NCBI RefSeq assembly: GCF_036320965.1
Contig: NC_092225.1
Coordinates: forward strand, 78,593,613 to 78,657,612
Length of the DNA: 64,000 nucleotides
Reading direction: 5' to 3'
From: Panulirus ornatus
Taxonomy: Eukaryota > Arthropoda > Malacostraca > Decapoda > Palinuridae
Numbering within the stretch: the stretch's first letter is position 1; every line of letters begins with the position of its first letter. The notes under the pieces were generated by a model. It was not told the origin of the DNA. It made no database searches and saw nothing but the letters and a program-made list of their open reading frames with translations. Both the position numbers and the translations under genes were made by a program. Positions 23,527 through 34,743 of this stretch are shown here, piece after piece.

Positions 23527-23719
23527 TAGCCTGATATTACGATGATGGATCACTCTGCTTGTGTTCATGGGACTTGGCCTTAAACCTCAAAGATTTCGTT
23601 CATGTTCTTTGTAGATGATGAAAGTCAAGGCTACTCAGAGCAGGGGACAGCCAGCTTCATCCTACAAGGCAGAAGTATTGTTGAAAACAAGTCTGGTGGA
23701 GGGGCACGGGAGCAGACGA

Positions 23720-24190
23720 GCATAGTTGTATGTGGAACGTTCCATTAAGGCCATGATGATGCTTATGTCCAACATGTAAAGGTTAATATAGAAATTGCTT
23801 ATGGAGGCCAGTATTATAGTCTACATTGAGGAGGGAGTGAGTGACGGAAGGAACAGTTTATAACACTCTCCTGACAGTGTTGCAAGAGTTGGTTTTGAAG
23901 TTAAAAGAGAGGATTACAACCCATTGGTTTTAGGGTCATGAGAATCCTACACAGTTCACAGTGGGTGGAGCTGGATCAGATGCTATGTTATCCTTGCTGG
24001 GGCCGCATGTGACTGTTATCACTGTAGCTACACATAAGGCACACTGGCCTTAACCTTGGCTGGCAAGGATCCATCAGTATATATAAGCAGGGTATTGTTG
24101 TCAGGCATGTTTGGAAGCACCCTATCCAGTGGCTCACATATTTAGTCCCTGTAAGATACGAGGACTGAGTTGACGAGGAGGACACTGCAC
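23720..24190 (-). pseudogene. Remnant of a non-LTR retrotransposon RNase H domain
   Basis: On the minus strand, DNNTLLIYTDGSL (~24095-24057) matches the first catalytic-Asp motif (YTDGS) of LINE RNase H. About 300 bp further on, IIMALMERSTYN (~23762-23728) resembles the helix carrying the catalytic Glu (usually ELxAIxxAL). Stops and frameshifts intervene. The spacing is longer than usual, so an indel is likely. A chance YTDGS cannot be ruled out without a search. Confidence 0.4.
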
Positions 24191-24199
24191 GTAATCACT

Positions 24200-24540
24200 T
24201 TGGAGAGATGATTGTATCAGTGGTTGAGGCACTGGAAGTGTTACGGAGGGAACTGCTCCTCGAGAACATTGTAATCATTGCAGTGTGTGGCCGTAAGCAG
24301 TGTTCCAGCACTGAGATATTGTAACTCTTAAGAATAGACGTTATAATGGGCCGATGATGAAGACCATAGTTGTGTGATGCACAGCTACACGGATCGTTAC
24401 TGGCTCCCTACGAGTGGTTGTTAGTGGTGTGTGGCGACAGGAAATTCCTCCGGCCAATCACGTTCCTCGTGGGGGTTGGGAGTCCAGCTAGCCCTACCGC
24501 CCGGTGTGGTTACTCACTCTGTTGCTAGTGGTCCTCAGTA
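24200..24540. other. Unique sequence, no gene seen
   Basis: May include more of the decayed retroelement upstream of the RNase H remnant, but no motif is clear. Confidence 0.3.
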
Positions 24541-24545
24541 GTGTC

Positions 24546-24815
24546 ATGTGGCGTGGTCACTCATCCTCAGTGGAGAGCGCTGTACTCCTTCACGTTCCAT
24601 ATGTAAGTATGGCGTGGTCACTCATCCTCAGTGGAGAGCCCTGTACTCCTTCACGTTCCATATGTAAGTATGGCGTGGTCACTCATCCTCAGTGGAGAGC
24701 CCTGTACTCCTTCACGTTCCATATGTAAGTATGGCGTGGTTACTCATCCTCAGTGGAGAGCCCTGTACTCCTTCACGTTCCATATGTAAGTATGGCGTGG
24801 TTACTCATCGTCAGT
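24546..24815. repeat. 60-bp tandem repeat, ~4.5 copies
   Basis: GTATGGCGTGGTCACTCATC, then CTCAGTGGAGAGCCCTGTAC, then TCCTTCACGTTCCATATGTA. Copies are almost identical, and frames stay open because 60 is 20 codons. Confidence 0.95.
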
Positions 24816-24819
24816 GGAG

Positions 24820-25424
24820 CACCCGGGTCAGGTGCTGCTGCTCCTGTTGTCTGGTGAGGAGGTTCCTCTGTGGTCGTGTGGTAATCAGAGCCGGGTATTT
24901 GTTTTCAGCTGGCAACATTTCACATTGATTTGTTTGGTATTAACCCGCGGTCGCACGCACCTGTACATTTGTTTTAATTAATCCATGCATAAATGCGCAG
25001 GTAAGCTGATGATTAACGGTGTTTCTCGTACTGTATTCATGGACTGATGGTCAATGATTAATAGGGCCTTCTTCCGGTTGATCATGAGCAGACAGTGACG
25101 ATTGCGTCGCGGAGTAATCCACACTTTTGTCCTCTTTTTTTTTTCCCTTCCTTTTTTTTGCCGTAAGTTTGATTAATGAGCCTCACCTTGCCAATGGCGG
25201 GTGGGTGGGGCGGGCAGCCAGCCATCCCACAAGGTGGTCATTAACGTAATGAAGTCTAGTCTTCGCCAGCGTCGGAAGGTCATCTGTGAGCGTAGTAAGA
25301 GGTCGTGTTGAATTGACGTTCCACTTTGAATGACATTCGACTTTACCATTCATCGGTCCGTCACTGTGAGAATGGAATATACATACAGTCTCTCCCGCCT
25401 CCGCCTCCCTCCAAGCAAGGTGAT

Positions 25425-25425
<1 letters not shown>
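24820..25425. other. Unique sequence, no gene seen
   Basis: T-rich tract at 25133-25162. No gene is supported. Confidence 0.4.

Positions 25426-25429
<4 letters not shown>

Positions 25430-25482
<53 letters not shown>
25430..25482. repeat. (CT)n microsatellite
   Basis: About 26 CT units. Confidence 0.97.
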
Positions 25483-25486
<4 letters not shown>

Positions 25487-25949
25487 GCCAGAGAGAAACT
25501 CATCTCTCAGTTTCATCCTTTTGATATTCCATCCGGCAGGTGCGCTGTCTGGACGTCCCTCCGTCTCGGCCAGAACCCTCCTGCAGCAGCTGTACCCACC
25601 CTCTTTCCACTGCCTCCTGCAGCAGCAGCAGTACCCCTCTCCCCCCCCCCCCCTCCTTCCTCCGCAGCTGGGGGATGAGGAGGAGGTACTCTCCCTCACC
25701 GCTGGGAGTGTAGGGTTGACTCTGGGTGATGACGTTACCGCCTGGGAGTCAAGATAACGCCTCCCTCCCCCCACGTTACTAACGTCTTCACTCACCCTAG
25801 TTATACTATGGGGGTCACTGTGGCTCTTGCCTTAGTGGCATGACTGGTTATCCTCATAGCTTGGGTCAGGGGCTACTGTGTGTCACCTACCGTGCGTTGG
25901 CCAAGCATTGCTCCCAGCCTTACTGGTGGTGATCGCCCAGTGTCGCACT

Positions 25950-25956
25950 GTGTGTG

Positions 25957-25996
<40 letters not shown>

Positions 25997-25997
25997 C
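25950..25997. repeat. (GT)n microsatellite
   Basis: About 23 GT units with one TT interruption. Confidence 0.95.
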
Positions 25998-26396
25998 AAG
26001 TAGTGAGAAGGGTGAGCCTCCCTCCCAGCGTTGGCAGCGTGTGTTACGACGAGCCTAAAGACATCTAGTCTTGAAGTTAAATCGAATGACGAGCCCCAAC
26101 GCCAGTTGAAGCTGAGTGGGGTTGGGGGGAGGCGCAGCGCAGGACCTGACGGAGGCTGGCATGAGTCAGGACACCAAGGGCTTCCTTCACGTGGTGTCCT
26201 GGAGACAACCAACCCTGCTCTTGACGACGGCCCAGTCAACCTGAAGAAACTGTTAATTATTCATGGTGCAGACGCTGGGTTCGGACGCTTCCTCGCCTCG
26301 TGGACTAACCTGTCAATTGTTCATAAGACCAGGAATTCCTGACGATGCAGGCGAATAATCCTCGCCACTACACGGCGACGCCCCCGGGACACGCTC

Positions 26397-26399
<3 letters not shown>

Positions 26400-26432
<33 letters not shown>
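26400..26432. repeat. (CTG)n trinucleotide repeat
   Basis: About 10 CTG/TGC units with no supported coding frame. Confidence 0.9.
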
Positions 26433-26586
26433 CGGCTCTGAGGGGAGGGGGGGTGTAGGACGGGGTTCAGAGGGTTTGATGTATGTATAAAGTATTTACT
26501 CTTAGCGTCTTGGTGCTTGTTCACGTGTGGGCGGGGAGGATGGAAAGAGAATAATGCCGCCAGGAAGTTGTTTTAGTTCTATTTTC

Positions 26587-26588
<2 letters not shown>

Positions 26589-26621
<33 letters not shown>

Positions 26622-26626
26622 GTGTT
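26589..26626. repeat. (GT)n microsatellite
   Basis: About 18 GT units, one GC interruption. Confidence 0.95.
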
Positions 26627-26708
26627 ACCGGACTCCTGCTTAAGGTTACACCACGAGTGGAAAGTCAGCTTTAGTGAGGCTATATCATCGTCAGAAAGTG
26701 GTTCTGGG

Positions 26709-26778
<70 letters not shown>
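26709..26778. repeat. (AT)n microsatellite at a SINE tail
   Basis: About 35 TA units abutting the tail of the minus-strand SINE copy. Confidence 0.97.
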
Positions 26779-26781
<3 letters not shown>

Positions 26782-26866
26782 CCATTTCCCGCGTCAGCGA
26801 GGTAGCGTTAAGAATAGCGGACTGAGCCTTGAAGGAAATATCCTCACTTCGCCGCCTTCTCTGTCG
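26779..26866 (-). mobile_element. SINE-like copy D, 5'-truncated
   Basis: The reverse complement reads GTGAGGATATTTCCTTCAAGG, CTCAGTCCGCTATTCTTAAC, GCTACCTCGCTGACGCGGGA, AATGGCAA. This is the 3' ~90 bp of the element. Similarity fades past ~26866. Confidence 0.85.
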
Positions 26867-26869
26867 TGC

Positions 26870-28135
26870 TCCTCCCCCACCCCCTCTCCCCCGGAAGGCA
26901 CCCACACGCATCTATTGTTTTGTCAAGTCGCTCTCGAGACTGTGGTTGTGTTCCTTTGTGGAGGTGGAGAGTGACGGCCACTTGTCCTCCTCCTTGGCCG
27001 CCTGCTCCCTCCTCCTCAGCCGCCACCACCACTACCCCCCCGTGCAACCACCTCCACCTCTCCCCTCCTGGTTCCCATATAACATCCATTTATCACTGAT
27101 ATTAAGTCTCTTACAGTCTCCAGTAGCCACCCATCCGCTCGTTAATCTTCACGTCCTCCATCTATCCACCCTCTCCGGTATTCATTCCCTCGCCATCTTC
27201 TTTCCCTACTCACATCTTCCATCTGATTAACCATCTTCGGTTTCTCCCCCGAGAGGGCTCCTGGACTTGCTACCATCTCCTCCGTACTGTTACGCCTCCC
27301 TGACTCGGGAGACAGAGCCTCCACCAGTTCTCATTACCCGCCCCTGCTCGTCCCTCACAGCATCTGCCCCTCACACCAGCTCATGTGGGTTTGTGCAGGA
27401 TTGGTCGGTGATCCATTTAGTCCGAAGCTCCGGCCGGGTGGGTCTGGCTGGCGCTTCTCCCGGAGGCGTCTCAATAGCACTAATTACTCCCGCAGAAGAG
27501 GAACCTGTCCGCTGACGGATGTTGTTGTTCCTCCGCCGCTCGCGAGGCCTCCTCCTCCTCCTCCTCCTCCTCCTCCTCCTCCTCCTCCTCCTCCTCCTCC
27601 TCCTGCCAAACTTACCACACCACCTCCCCCACCCCTTTCGTTGCCACACACACACACACCCTCACACGACTTCCTCCTCGACTTTGATTCGCATTCGTTA
27701 ATGTTCCGTCATCGTCCTACCAGACTAAAAAGGACTAGTTCTATGAGGATGAATAGCTAGAGGATCCAATTGACGAGGAATCCTCAGAGAGAAAAAGAAG
27801 CAAATGGAGGCATTTGACGTGCGGCCATCTTTAGCAGAAGAATCTCAACTTGTCGCGCCAGAATAATGACCACATGATATATTATGGACCCGTGAAGTTA
27901 GTCTTCCAACTCAACTGATAGCGTTTTTATAAGGCCCTGGCTGGCCTCAAGTGTCAACGGGGAGGTGGGGGAGGGAGGCAAGTCCACACGGTTTTGCTTG
28001 CTTGGAGTATGGTTGATAATTGTGCTCACGATATATTCGTGGTGGCAGATCTTTACAGCCTCCTCCTGTGCATTATGTGTCTAGCTTGGAACTTCTCGCA
28101 TTTGATATTTTGCGTTTGACTTTCTTCTTTCCATT
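26870..28135. other. C-rich unique sequence with a (CTC)n run
   Basis: (CTC)n at 27548-27604 (~19 units), encoding only poly-Pro or poly-Leu. No gene is supported. Confidence 0.5.
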
Positions 28136-28139
28136 AGGC

Positions 28140-29265
28140 ATACTTGCATGTTAGTGTTGTTGTAGTTTTATGCGAGGAACCGGAGGTATTTAGAGAACAG
28201 GGCTTACGTGTGCGAGAGAAGTATGCGGCATATGAAAGGTGGAAGGTGGACATGTGAAAAATGATAATGAGGATGTGAAGTTGTTTTGGACGGAGGTGAA
28301 GAGCTTGAGGAAAACAAGAAATCAAAGAGGAAAATCACTGAAGGGAACATATGGGGAAGAGGTAACAGACAAGGAAGAGGTGAAGGAGAGGTGGAGTAAG
28401 TATTTTAGGTGATTGTTGAATGTGTTAGATGCCAGAGTGGTAGACATGTAGAGTTTGAGTCGAGGTATGTGAAGCGAGAGAGTCAATAGCAAGTGGTTTG
28501 TTGAAAAGAGAAGAGGTACTGAAATTTTTGCGTAAGATGAAGTGTGGCAAGACGGTTGGAGTGGATGAGATTGCGGTTTAGTTTCTCAAGAAGGGAAGAG
28601 ACAGTTTTGTTGATGTTTTAGATATGATTTTCAGTGTATGTACTCTTCAAGATGAGGTGCTTGAACGCTGGCGAAATGCTTCTATAATGCCGTAGCGGAA
28701 AGGCAAAGGAGACCAGAGTGAATGTTCTAATTGCAGAGATGTACCGGGTAAGTTGTAAGGAAGATTGGTGATTGAGAGGATGATGGAATGCACAGAGCAT
28801 CAGACTGGGGAAGAATAATGTGGCTTCAAGAGTATTAGATGATTTGTGGATCATATGTTTGCGTTCAAGAATGTGTGATATTATCAGAGAAACATAAGGA
28901 TTTCTATGTGTCATTTATTGACTTAGACGCAGAGTATAAAAGGACTGATAGAGATCCTTTGTGGAAACTGTTACCAATGTGCGATGTAGGAGGAAAACCT
29001 CCAGAAGTAGTGAGGAGTTTACATCACGAGAGTAAGGTATGATACATACGAGTAGGAAGAGAGAAGGACGAGTAGTTTCAGATGAAGGTGGGTCTGCGGC
29101 AGGGATGTGTGATGTCACTATGGCTGTTTGATCTGTTTATGAATAGGGTGGTGAGAGAGGTGACTGCAAGGGTGTTGGAGGGAAGGGCAGACTTACAATC
29201 TGTTAGGGGTAGATGTCCTAGAATGCAAGTCATGTGCTGTTTGTTGATGGCATGGGTCTGGAAAG
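28140..29265 (+). pseudogene. Decayed non-LTR retrotransposon, RT fragment ending at the FADD box
   Basis: Multiple stops and frameshifts. In order: KLFWTEVKSLRKTRNQRGK (~28280) and ERWSKYFR (~28390), typical of the endonuclease-RT linker; EVLKFLRKMKCGKTVGVDEI (~28520-28575, RT motif 1-like); DEVLERWRNASIMP (~28655-28695); ECTEHQTGEE-stop-CGFK (~28790-28830); DFYVSFIDLDAEYKRTDRDP (~28898-28957, motif A, with the aligned catalytic Asp kept in FIDLD but the usual AYDR changed to EYKR); MKVGLRQGCVMSLWLFDLF (~29082-29138, motif B). The catalytic FADD box is decayed to FVDG at 29240-29251. Similarity stops just after it. Same style of element as the fragment at 33731-34540. Confidence 0.85.
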
Positions 29266-29468
29266 GGAGTAGGAAGATTATCCGAGGATCTCTTTCTGGG
29301 AAAGGCCTGGTGTTACATAAGATCACTTGCTAAAGACTCCTGCAGCCCAAGTCTGTGGCGCGTCAAGTAGCAAAGAAATGTTAACTCCTTTGGAGTGGGA
29401 AGTTGTCTGACGAGATTATACTCCCAGTGTTACAGCCTCGCTAAAAGTGACTTTTCTCTCGCGGGGTA

Positions 29469-29492
29469 ACTTCGAGCAGGCGGAGTCCTGTA
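29469..29492 (+). repeat. Short dispersed motif shared with 61961-61985
   Basis: AACTTCGAGCAGGCGGAGTC followed by CTGTAAC matches AACTTCACGCAGGCGGAGTC followed by CGGTAAC in 24 of 27 positions. Flanks do not match. Probably a fragment of an unidentified dispersed repeat. Confidence 0.5.
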
Positions 29493-29499
29493 ACGCATT

Positions 29500-29837
29500 T
29501 ATAATAGAATTTAAAAAGTTTCAGGCAAGCGATGATAGACGTGTCTCTCAAAAGGAGACAGATTTCAACAGTAGGAGGAAACGTTCGACAGAGTACAATA
29601 GTTTAGGTACAGATGGAGAGAAGATATTCATATACGTAAGAGGGAGAGAAAATATATTGTATCTGCCACACGCACTGGTACCGACCCTAGAGAAGACGAG
29701 GCAAAGGAATATCTGTAAAAGAGGGAGGCAGAAGGAGCATTAGAGAAAAGAGAAAGGGTGTCAAGTTGAGAGGTAAGAGAGGGGGAGGCGGTAAGCCGAG
29801 CCCGCTCTTGAAGGAAGGCGTAGGAAGAGCCTCCCAG

Positions 29838-29875
<38 letters not shown>

Positions 29876-30165
29876 GAGACGGATCAGCTACTGCTGCACC
29901 AGCTGTTGTCAATACTTCATGTAGGGACGAAAAAGCTATCTGGTTCTGCTGCAGCAGCTGCTATCAAAGAGAAATGTACTCGAGAACTGAACGGGATCCC
30001 ACTTTTATATTTTTGTTTAAGGCAAACGTAACTATTTCAGCGACTCGGCGTTTGCAAGTGGGTTAGAGGTTGAATTAAAGCTTAGTTTATTGACACAGTC
30101 GTGGGATGAAACAACACGGTCCTTCAGATAAAGTAACAGAGTCAAGATGAAGCACGGGATATAGT
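29500..30165. other. Unique sequence with a (GT)n tract
   Basis: A 98-codon plus-strand frame (29447-29743) is not low-complexity but matches nothing I know. (GT)n at 29840-29871. Confidence 0.4.
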
Positions 30166-30168
30166 GGA

Positions 30169-30753
30169 TTACCTCTGTCCTCCTGAGAGTTGCTGCGGAA
30201 GTTGGAGCGGAGGAAGGTAATGCAGTAGGGCGGGAAATCGAACTGGCCGGCGAGGAGGAAGGTTGGTATTTAAAGCAGGAGAGTGCGAAGTTGAGTCATC
30301 AGTGGGAGTGAATGGGGGTTGGTTATTGATCGAAAATATCACTGATATAAAGAAAAGGAGGAACGTGGAGAGCACCACCAACGCTCCCACTGAAAGGTCG
30401 TTCCATCGACAGTTGATGCAAGAGACTGGCAGGAAAGAGAGATTTGGAAGTGGGCAGATAAGAGGAGATGGAAAACGAACGAAAGTTTTGGGATCAGTGA
30501 GGAGAGTTTGAGAGGCGGTGGCTAAATGGCGTCCCACTGAGGAAGAATTAGCCTCAAGGGCGGAAATGTTGATGAAGTAAGGAGAGAGAAAGAGGCAGGT
30601 CTCAGAGAAGAGGAGGGAGGGACGGTGGGTGTAACCAATACTGCTGCTGACGAGAGCCCAGCTTCTCATCGTCAAGAGCGAGCATGAAGCCTGGGGCACC
30701 CTCTCACCACCCCACGCACGGTCCTCGGGACAAAAACCTTCCCAACAGTTCAT
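30169..30753 (-). CDS. Unrecognised 194-codon open frame, doubtful
   Basis: One of the few long frames here that is not built from tandem repeats. It starts MNCWEGFCPEDRAW. A hydrophobic stretch at about residues 121-142 (LSVGALVVLSTFLLFFISVIF) could be a membrane segment, and the C-terminus is Pro/Leu-rich. No conserved domain is recognised, no upstream signal or splice context supports it, and the opposite strand also has an 82-codon frame. It may be a chance frame or a piece of an unrecognised element. I give it low weight. Confidence 0.15.
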   Translation of the reverse strand: MNCWEGFCPEDRAWGGERVPQASCSLLTMRSWALVSSSIGYTHRPSLLFSETCLFLSPYFINISALEANSSSVGRHLATASQTLLTDPKTFVRFPSPLICPLPNLSFLPVSCINCRWNDLSVGALVVLSTFLLFFISVIFSINNQPPFTPTDDSTSHSPALNTNLPPRRPVRFPALLHYLPPLQLPQQLSGGQR

Positions 30754-30759
30754 GATATC

Positions 30760-31068
30760 GGAAGGGAAGGAAGTCGTGTGAAGGAGGAGATAAAAGACCA
30801 GTTACATATATATGTATAGGACGAGAGTGTGTAGTGCTAATGGACAGGGATCAAGGGCGCCGATGACTGAACAATGCTTGCAGTGTAGGTGAGGAGGAGG
30901 GAGGAGGAGGAAGAGAATTATGTAAGAGGGTTTGTCCAGTAGCCTTGTGTGCTGCAGGCCATGGTGAGGTTGTGTGCGGGAGGGCAGGGATAAGAGCATG
31001 GCACTGGTGGAACTACTTGATGTAATCTGGAGTTCTCTCTTACTTCAACCTTATCTCAATCATCACGG

Positions 31069-31070
<2 letters not shown>
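30760..31070. other. Unique sequence, no gene seen
   Basis: GGAGGA-rich near 30890-30915. Nothing else. Confidence 0.4.

Positions 31071-31071
<1 letters not shown>

Positions 31072-31147
<76 letters not shown>
31072..31147. repeat. (AT)n microsatellite
   Basis: About 38 TA units. Confidence 0.97.
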
Positions 31148-31149
<2 letters not shown>

Positions 31150-31150
<1 letters not shown>

Positions 31151-32215
31151 GAGTGTGTATGTATGTAAAGGAAGTTTGATATCATTCTGACAAACAAAGT
31201 AATGAGAGGGTGTGTGTGTATCAACCCCTCGTATCTTACCCTAATGGATGAGTGAGGGAGGGAGGATGAGTCATTCTGCCTCACCTTTATCCCCAGCCCT
31301 TCAGCTCCCTAGCTGTCCGCCTCGTCCTTCCCTGCTCCCACCCCACCTTCCATGGTAATCAGGGGACGACATAAACCATCAATACCATCAGGCAACTTAT
31401 CTTAATGCCATCCTCGACATGGCTTATGTTCTTTCTCTCTCTTCTGTTTCCTCTTTGTCCTTTTACTTTACTAATTTTCCATTCTCTGTTGCCTTTCTCT
31501 CTCTGTCTCTTCTTACAGCCCTTTACTCTCCCCTACTCTTCTCACCTTGTTATTCCTCCCCTCTCTTGTCTGGTCACTACCCCTTCCGTCCATCACCCTC
31601 CGCCTTTCCTCTCTCCCACTCTTTCCTCCTCCTCCTCCTCCTCCTCCTCCTCCTCCTGGCCTCTCCTTTCCGCCTCTCTCCCACACATCAATTAAAGTTT
31701 CTGCTCCCCCTTCCCTGCCCTCCTTGGCCTTCATCATCTGCCCACACTCTCCCACCTCCCCCCACTCTCTCTCTCCCCACTCTCCCCTCCCACAAGGACC
31801 CCCGAGTGGCTCCTTCCTCCACTCTGCCGTATTTTGTTAAGAGGTCGGCCGTCTCCCCGCGCGCGCTCGCACGGCTCTGGATACGGCCTTAATTATGACC
31901 CGCTCTCGTGGGCTCGTGAGATTAAGAGATTAATTTTTACCCTGCACCTCATAAGGCGAGCGCCTTAATAACATAAACAGTTACAAATAGACTGGCGGAG
32001 AGGGTGGACCGCCACCTCTCTGCCTCGAACCCTCACCATAAGTTGTGTGTGTGAGCGTCACTGGACAAATTATGGCGCGTCTCCTAAAAGGCCAGCAGTG
32101 AGGTATGCCCCTGCTGGTTGGCCACGCTGTAGGGGTCTAATATTTTGGGGGGATTCGTTAATATTCTGAATATCGTTGTCAAATTACGAAGCCTAACATA
32201 TTGCTATTTAAAATC
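31150..32215. other. Pyrimidine-rich unique sequence with (CTC)n
   Basis: (CTC)n at 31624-31657. Strong C+T bias across 31300-31820 keeps several frames open. No gene is supported. Confidence 0.45.
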
Positions 32216-32218
32216 CCC

Positions 32219-32284
<66 letters not shown>
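32219..32284. repeat. (AC)n microsatellite
   Basis: About 32 AC units. Confidence 0.97.
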
Positions 32285-32285
<1 letters not shown>

Positions 32286-32289
32286 TGAC

Positions 32290-32985
32290 AAAAATTGGGC
32301 GCAATGATTTCTCAGAAACACGGGATTTATGATGTCAATTATGATTTGACAGACGAGCAAAACTTTACCCGGACTTGTGACTGCTGCATCGTGAGTGATG
32401 ATGACTCCGCTCCCACCGACGACGGACTCTTTTTTTTTTTGAGAAGCAGATCTGCTGACGTCGTGCTGCTGCACCGCGCAAGGCAGTGCACGCACGGCGA
32501 GTAAGCAGTTCAGCAGTAGTGTAGTAGCCAGTGGATAACACAGTCAGAGACCGGGGGTTCACGGCGGACCCAGGTGTGTGCCACGCAGGTAAACACGGCC
32601 GCCCCTCAGCTCCGGCCACCCTCAGCAAGTGTGAGGAGCGCCCTCTCGGTTGTGCCAGCTTCCGGCTTGGTAACAACATCCTGCCGGAACCTCACCACAC
32701 AACAACACTTTACACCGACTCCAGAGTTGTTCTATTGTTTGTCTCCCTGAGACGTGTGTGCCTTCACGTGGGTGGGAGGGTTAGGGGGCTTGTGTTACTC
32801 CCTCCACCCTGAGTCCTCCCTGCTCCACCCAGACGGGATCTCCTCCACCAACGCCACCACTGCTCCACCGTCGCACCATCATCCCGCCCACAGCTGTCCA
32901 TCGCCACCCATCCCATCCATCACACGCCCACACCTGGATCTTGCCACCCACCATGGCACTCACCAGCCCACAGCCGTCCCCTGTC
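32290..32985. other. Unique sequence grading into CCACC-rich repeat
   Basis: No gene is supported. Composition becomes C/A-rich after 32815. Confidence 0.4.
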
Positions 32986-32989
32986 CATC

Positions 32990-33345
32990 ACTCATGTCCA
33001 CCACAGCTGACCCTGGCCATCCACCCACCACACCACCACCACAGCTGACCCTGGCCACCCACCACACCACCACCACCACAGCTGACCCTGGCCACCCACC
33101 CACCACACCACCACCATCACAGCTGACCCTGGCCACCCACCCACCACACCACCACCACCACAGCTGACCCTGGCCACCCACCCACCACAACACCACCACA
33201 GTTGACCCTGGCCGCCCATCCACCACACTACCACCACAGCTGACCCTGGCCAGCCACCCACCACACCACCACCACAGCTGACCCTGGCCACCCACTCACC
33301 ACACCACCACAGCTGACCCTGGCCACTCACCACACCATCACACAA
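32990..33345. repeat. ~33-bp minisatellite with length variants
   Basis: About 10 units containing CACAGCTGACCCTGGCCACC followed by CACC/CCACCAC runs of variable length, so unit length varies between about 27 and 38 bp. Gly/Val/Trp-rich minus-strand frames are artefacts. Confidence 0.9.
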
Positions 33346-33349
33346 AATT

Positions 33350-33730
33350 CAGATTTTTAAGTTTACGTTTTAGATTTATTTGAAATATTTTTCATTTTTT
33401 TTTTGTGGTGAGAACTTCGTAAGGATGGTAGATAGTTATTCAGAACATGGAGATATATTTGTTCAGGTGTTCATTAAGACATGGACGGGATATTTTTTTA
33501 CTAGATTGATCTGACGTAGAGGCGTTACTCCAACTTGTATATAATAACATTTTGATAATGTTCTCATACCGCTCGTGTGAGCGGACGGGGCAGCTCACGT
33601 GACACAAGAACCACGTGGATGTCTCGGACATGTATTGCAGCATGACTCATCACGTGTAACACAACGCTATATAACCTCAGGGTAGTGACCCACCCGCACG
33701 TCATTCACCGTCATGTGAGGGTTTTCTTAA
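33350..33730. other. Unique sequence, no gene seen
   Basis: AT-rich. No supported gene. Confidence 0.4.
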
Positions 33731-34540
33731 AGCCCCCACGATATATATATATATATCGTATATATATCGTTCGCTGATGATACAGCGCTGGTGGCTGATT
33801 CATGTGAGAAACTGCAGAAGCTGGTGACTGAGTTTGGTAAAGTGTGTGGAAGAAGAAAGTTAAGAGTAAATGTGAATAAGAGCAAGGTTATTAGGTACAG
33901 TAGGGTTGAGGGTCAAGTCAATTGGGAGGTGAGTTTGAATGGAGAAAAACTGGAGGAAGTGAAGTGTTTTAGATATCTGGGAGTGGATCTGGCAGCGGAT
34001 GGAACCATGGAAGCGGAAGTGGATCATAGGATGGGGGAGGGGGCGAAAATTCTGGGGGCCTTGAAGAATGTGTGGAAGTCGAGAACATTATCTCGGAAAG
34101 CAAAAATGGGTATGTTTGAAGGAATAGTGGTTCCAACAATGTTGTATGGTTGCGAGGCGTGGGCTATGGATAGAGTTGTGCGCAGGAGGATGGATGTGCT
34201 GGAAATGAGATGTTTGAGGACAATGTGTGGTGTGAGGTGGTTTGATCGAGTGAGTAACGTAAGGGTAAGAGAGATGTGTGGAAATAAAAAGAGCGTGGTT
34301 GAGAGAGCAGAAGAGGGTGTTTTGAAGTGGTTTGGGCACATGGAGAGAATGAGTGAGGAAAGATTGACCAAGAGGATATATGTGTCGGAGGTGGAGGGAA
34401 CGAGGAGAAGAGGGAGACCAAATTGGAGGTGGAAAGATGGAGTGAAAAAGATTTTGTGTGATCGGGGCCTGAATATGCAGGAGGGTGAAAGGAGGGCAAG
34501 GAATAGAGTGAATTGGAGCGATGTGGTATACCGGGGTTGA
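33731..34540 (+). pseudogene. 5'-truncated non-LTR retrotransposon, open C-terminal RT fragment
   Basis: An uninterrupted frame of ~269 codons. The first ~13 codons are an AT-repeat. The recognisable protein starts at the catalytic box FADD (33770-33781), then TALVADSCEKLQKLVTEFGK, RKLRVNVNKSKVIRYSR (RT motif D region), CFRYLGVDLAADGTMEAEVD (motif E/thumb), MLYGCEAWAM, and a C-terminal WFGHMERMSEERLTKRIYV..GRPNWRWKDGVKK segment typical of RTE/L1-related LINE C-termini. Stop TGA at 34538-34540. Motifs A and B and all upstream domains are missing, so it cannot be autonomous. Absence of any stop or frameshift implies a recent insertion. A GTG at 33791 is the nearest start-like codon, but there is no reason to think it is used. 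Clade assignment is by motif style only. Confidence 0.9.
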
Positions 34541-34743
34541 CGTGCTGTCAGTGGATTGAATCAAGGCATGTGAAGCGTCTGGGGTAAACCATGGAAAGCT
34601 GTGTAGGTATGTATATTTGCGTGTGTGGAAGTATGTATATACATGTGTATGGGGGGGGGGGGGTTGGGCCATTTCTTTTGTCTGTTTCCTTGCGCTACCT
34701 CGCAAACGCGGGAGACAGCGACAAAGTATAATAAAAAAAAAAT

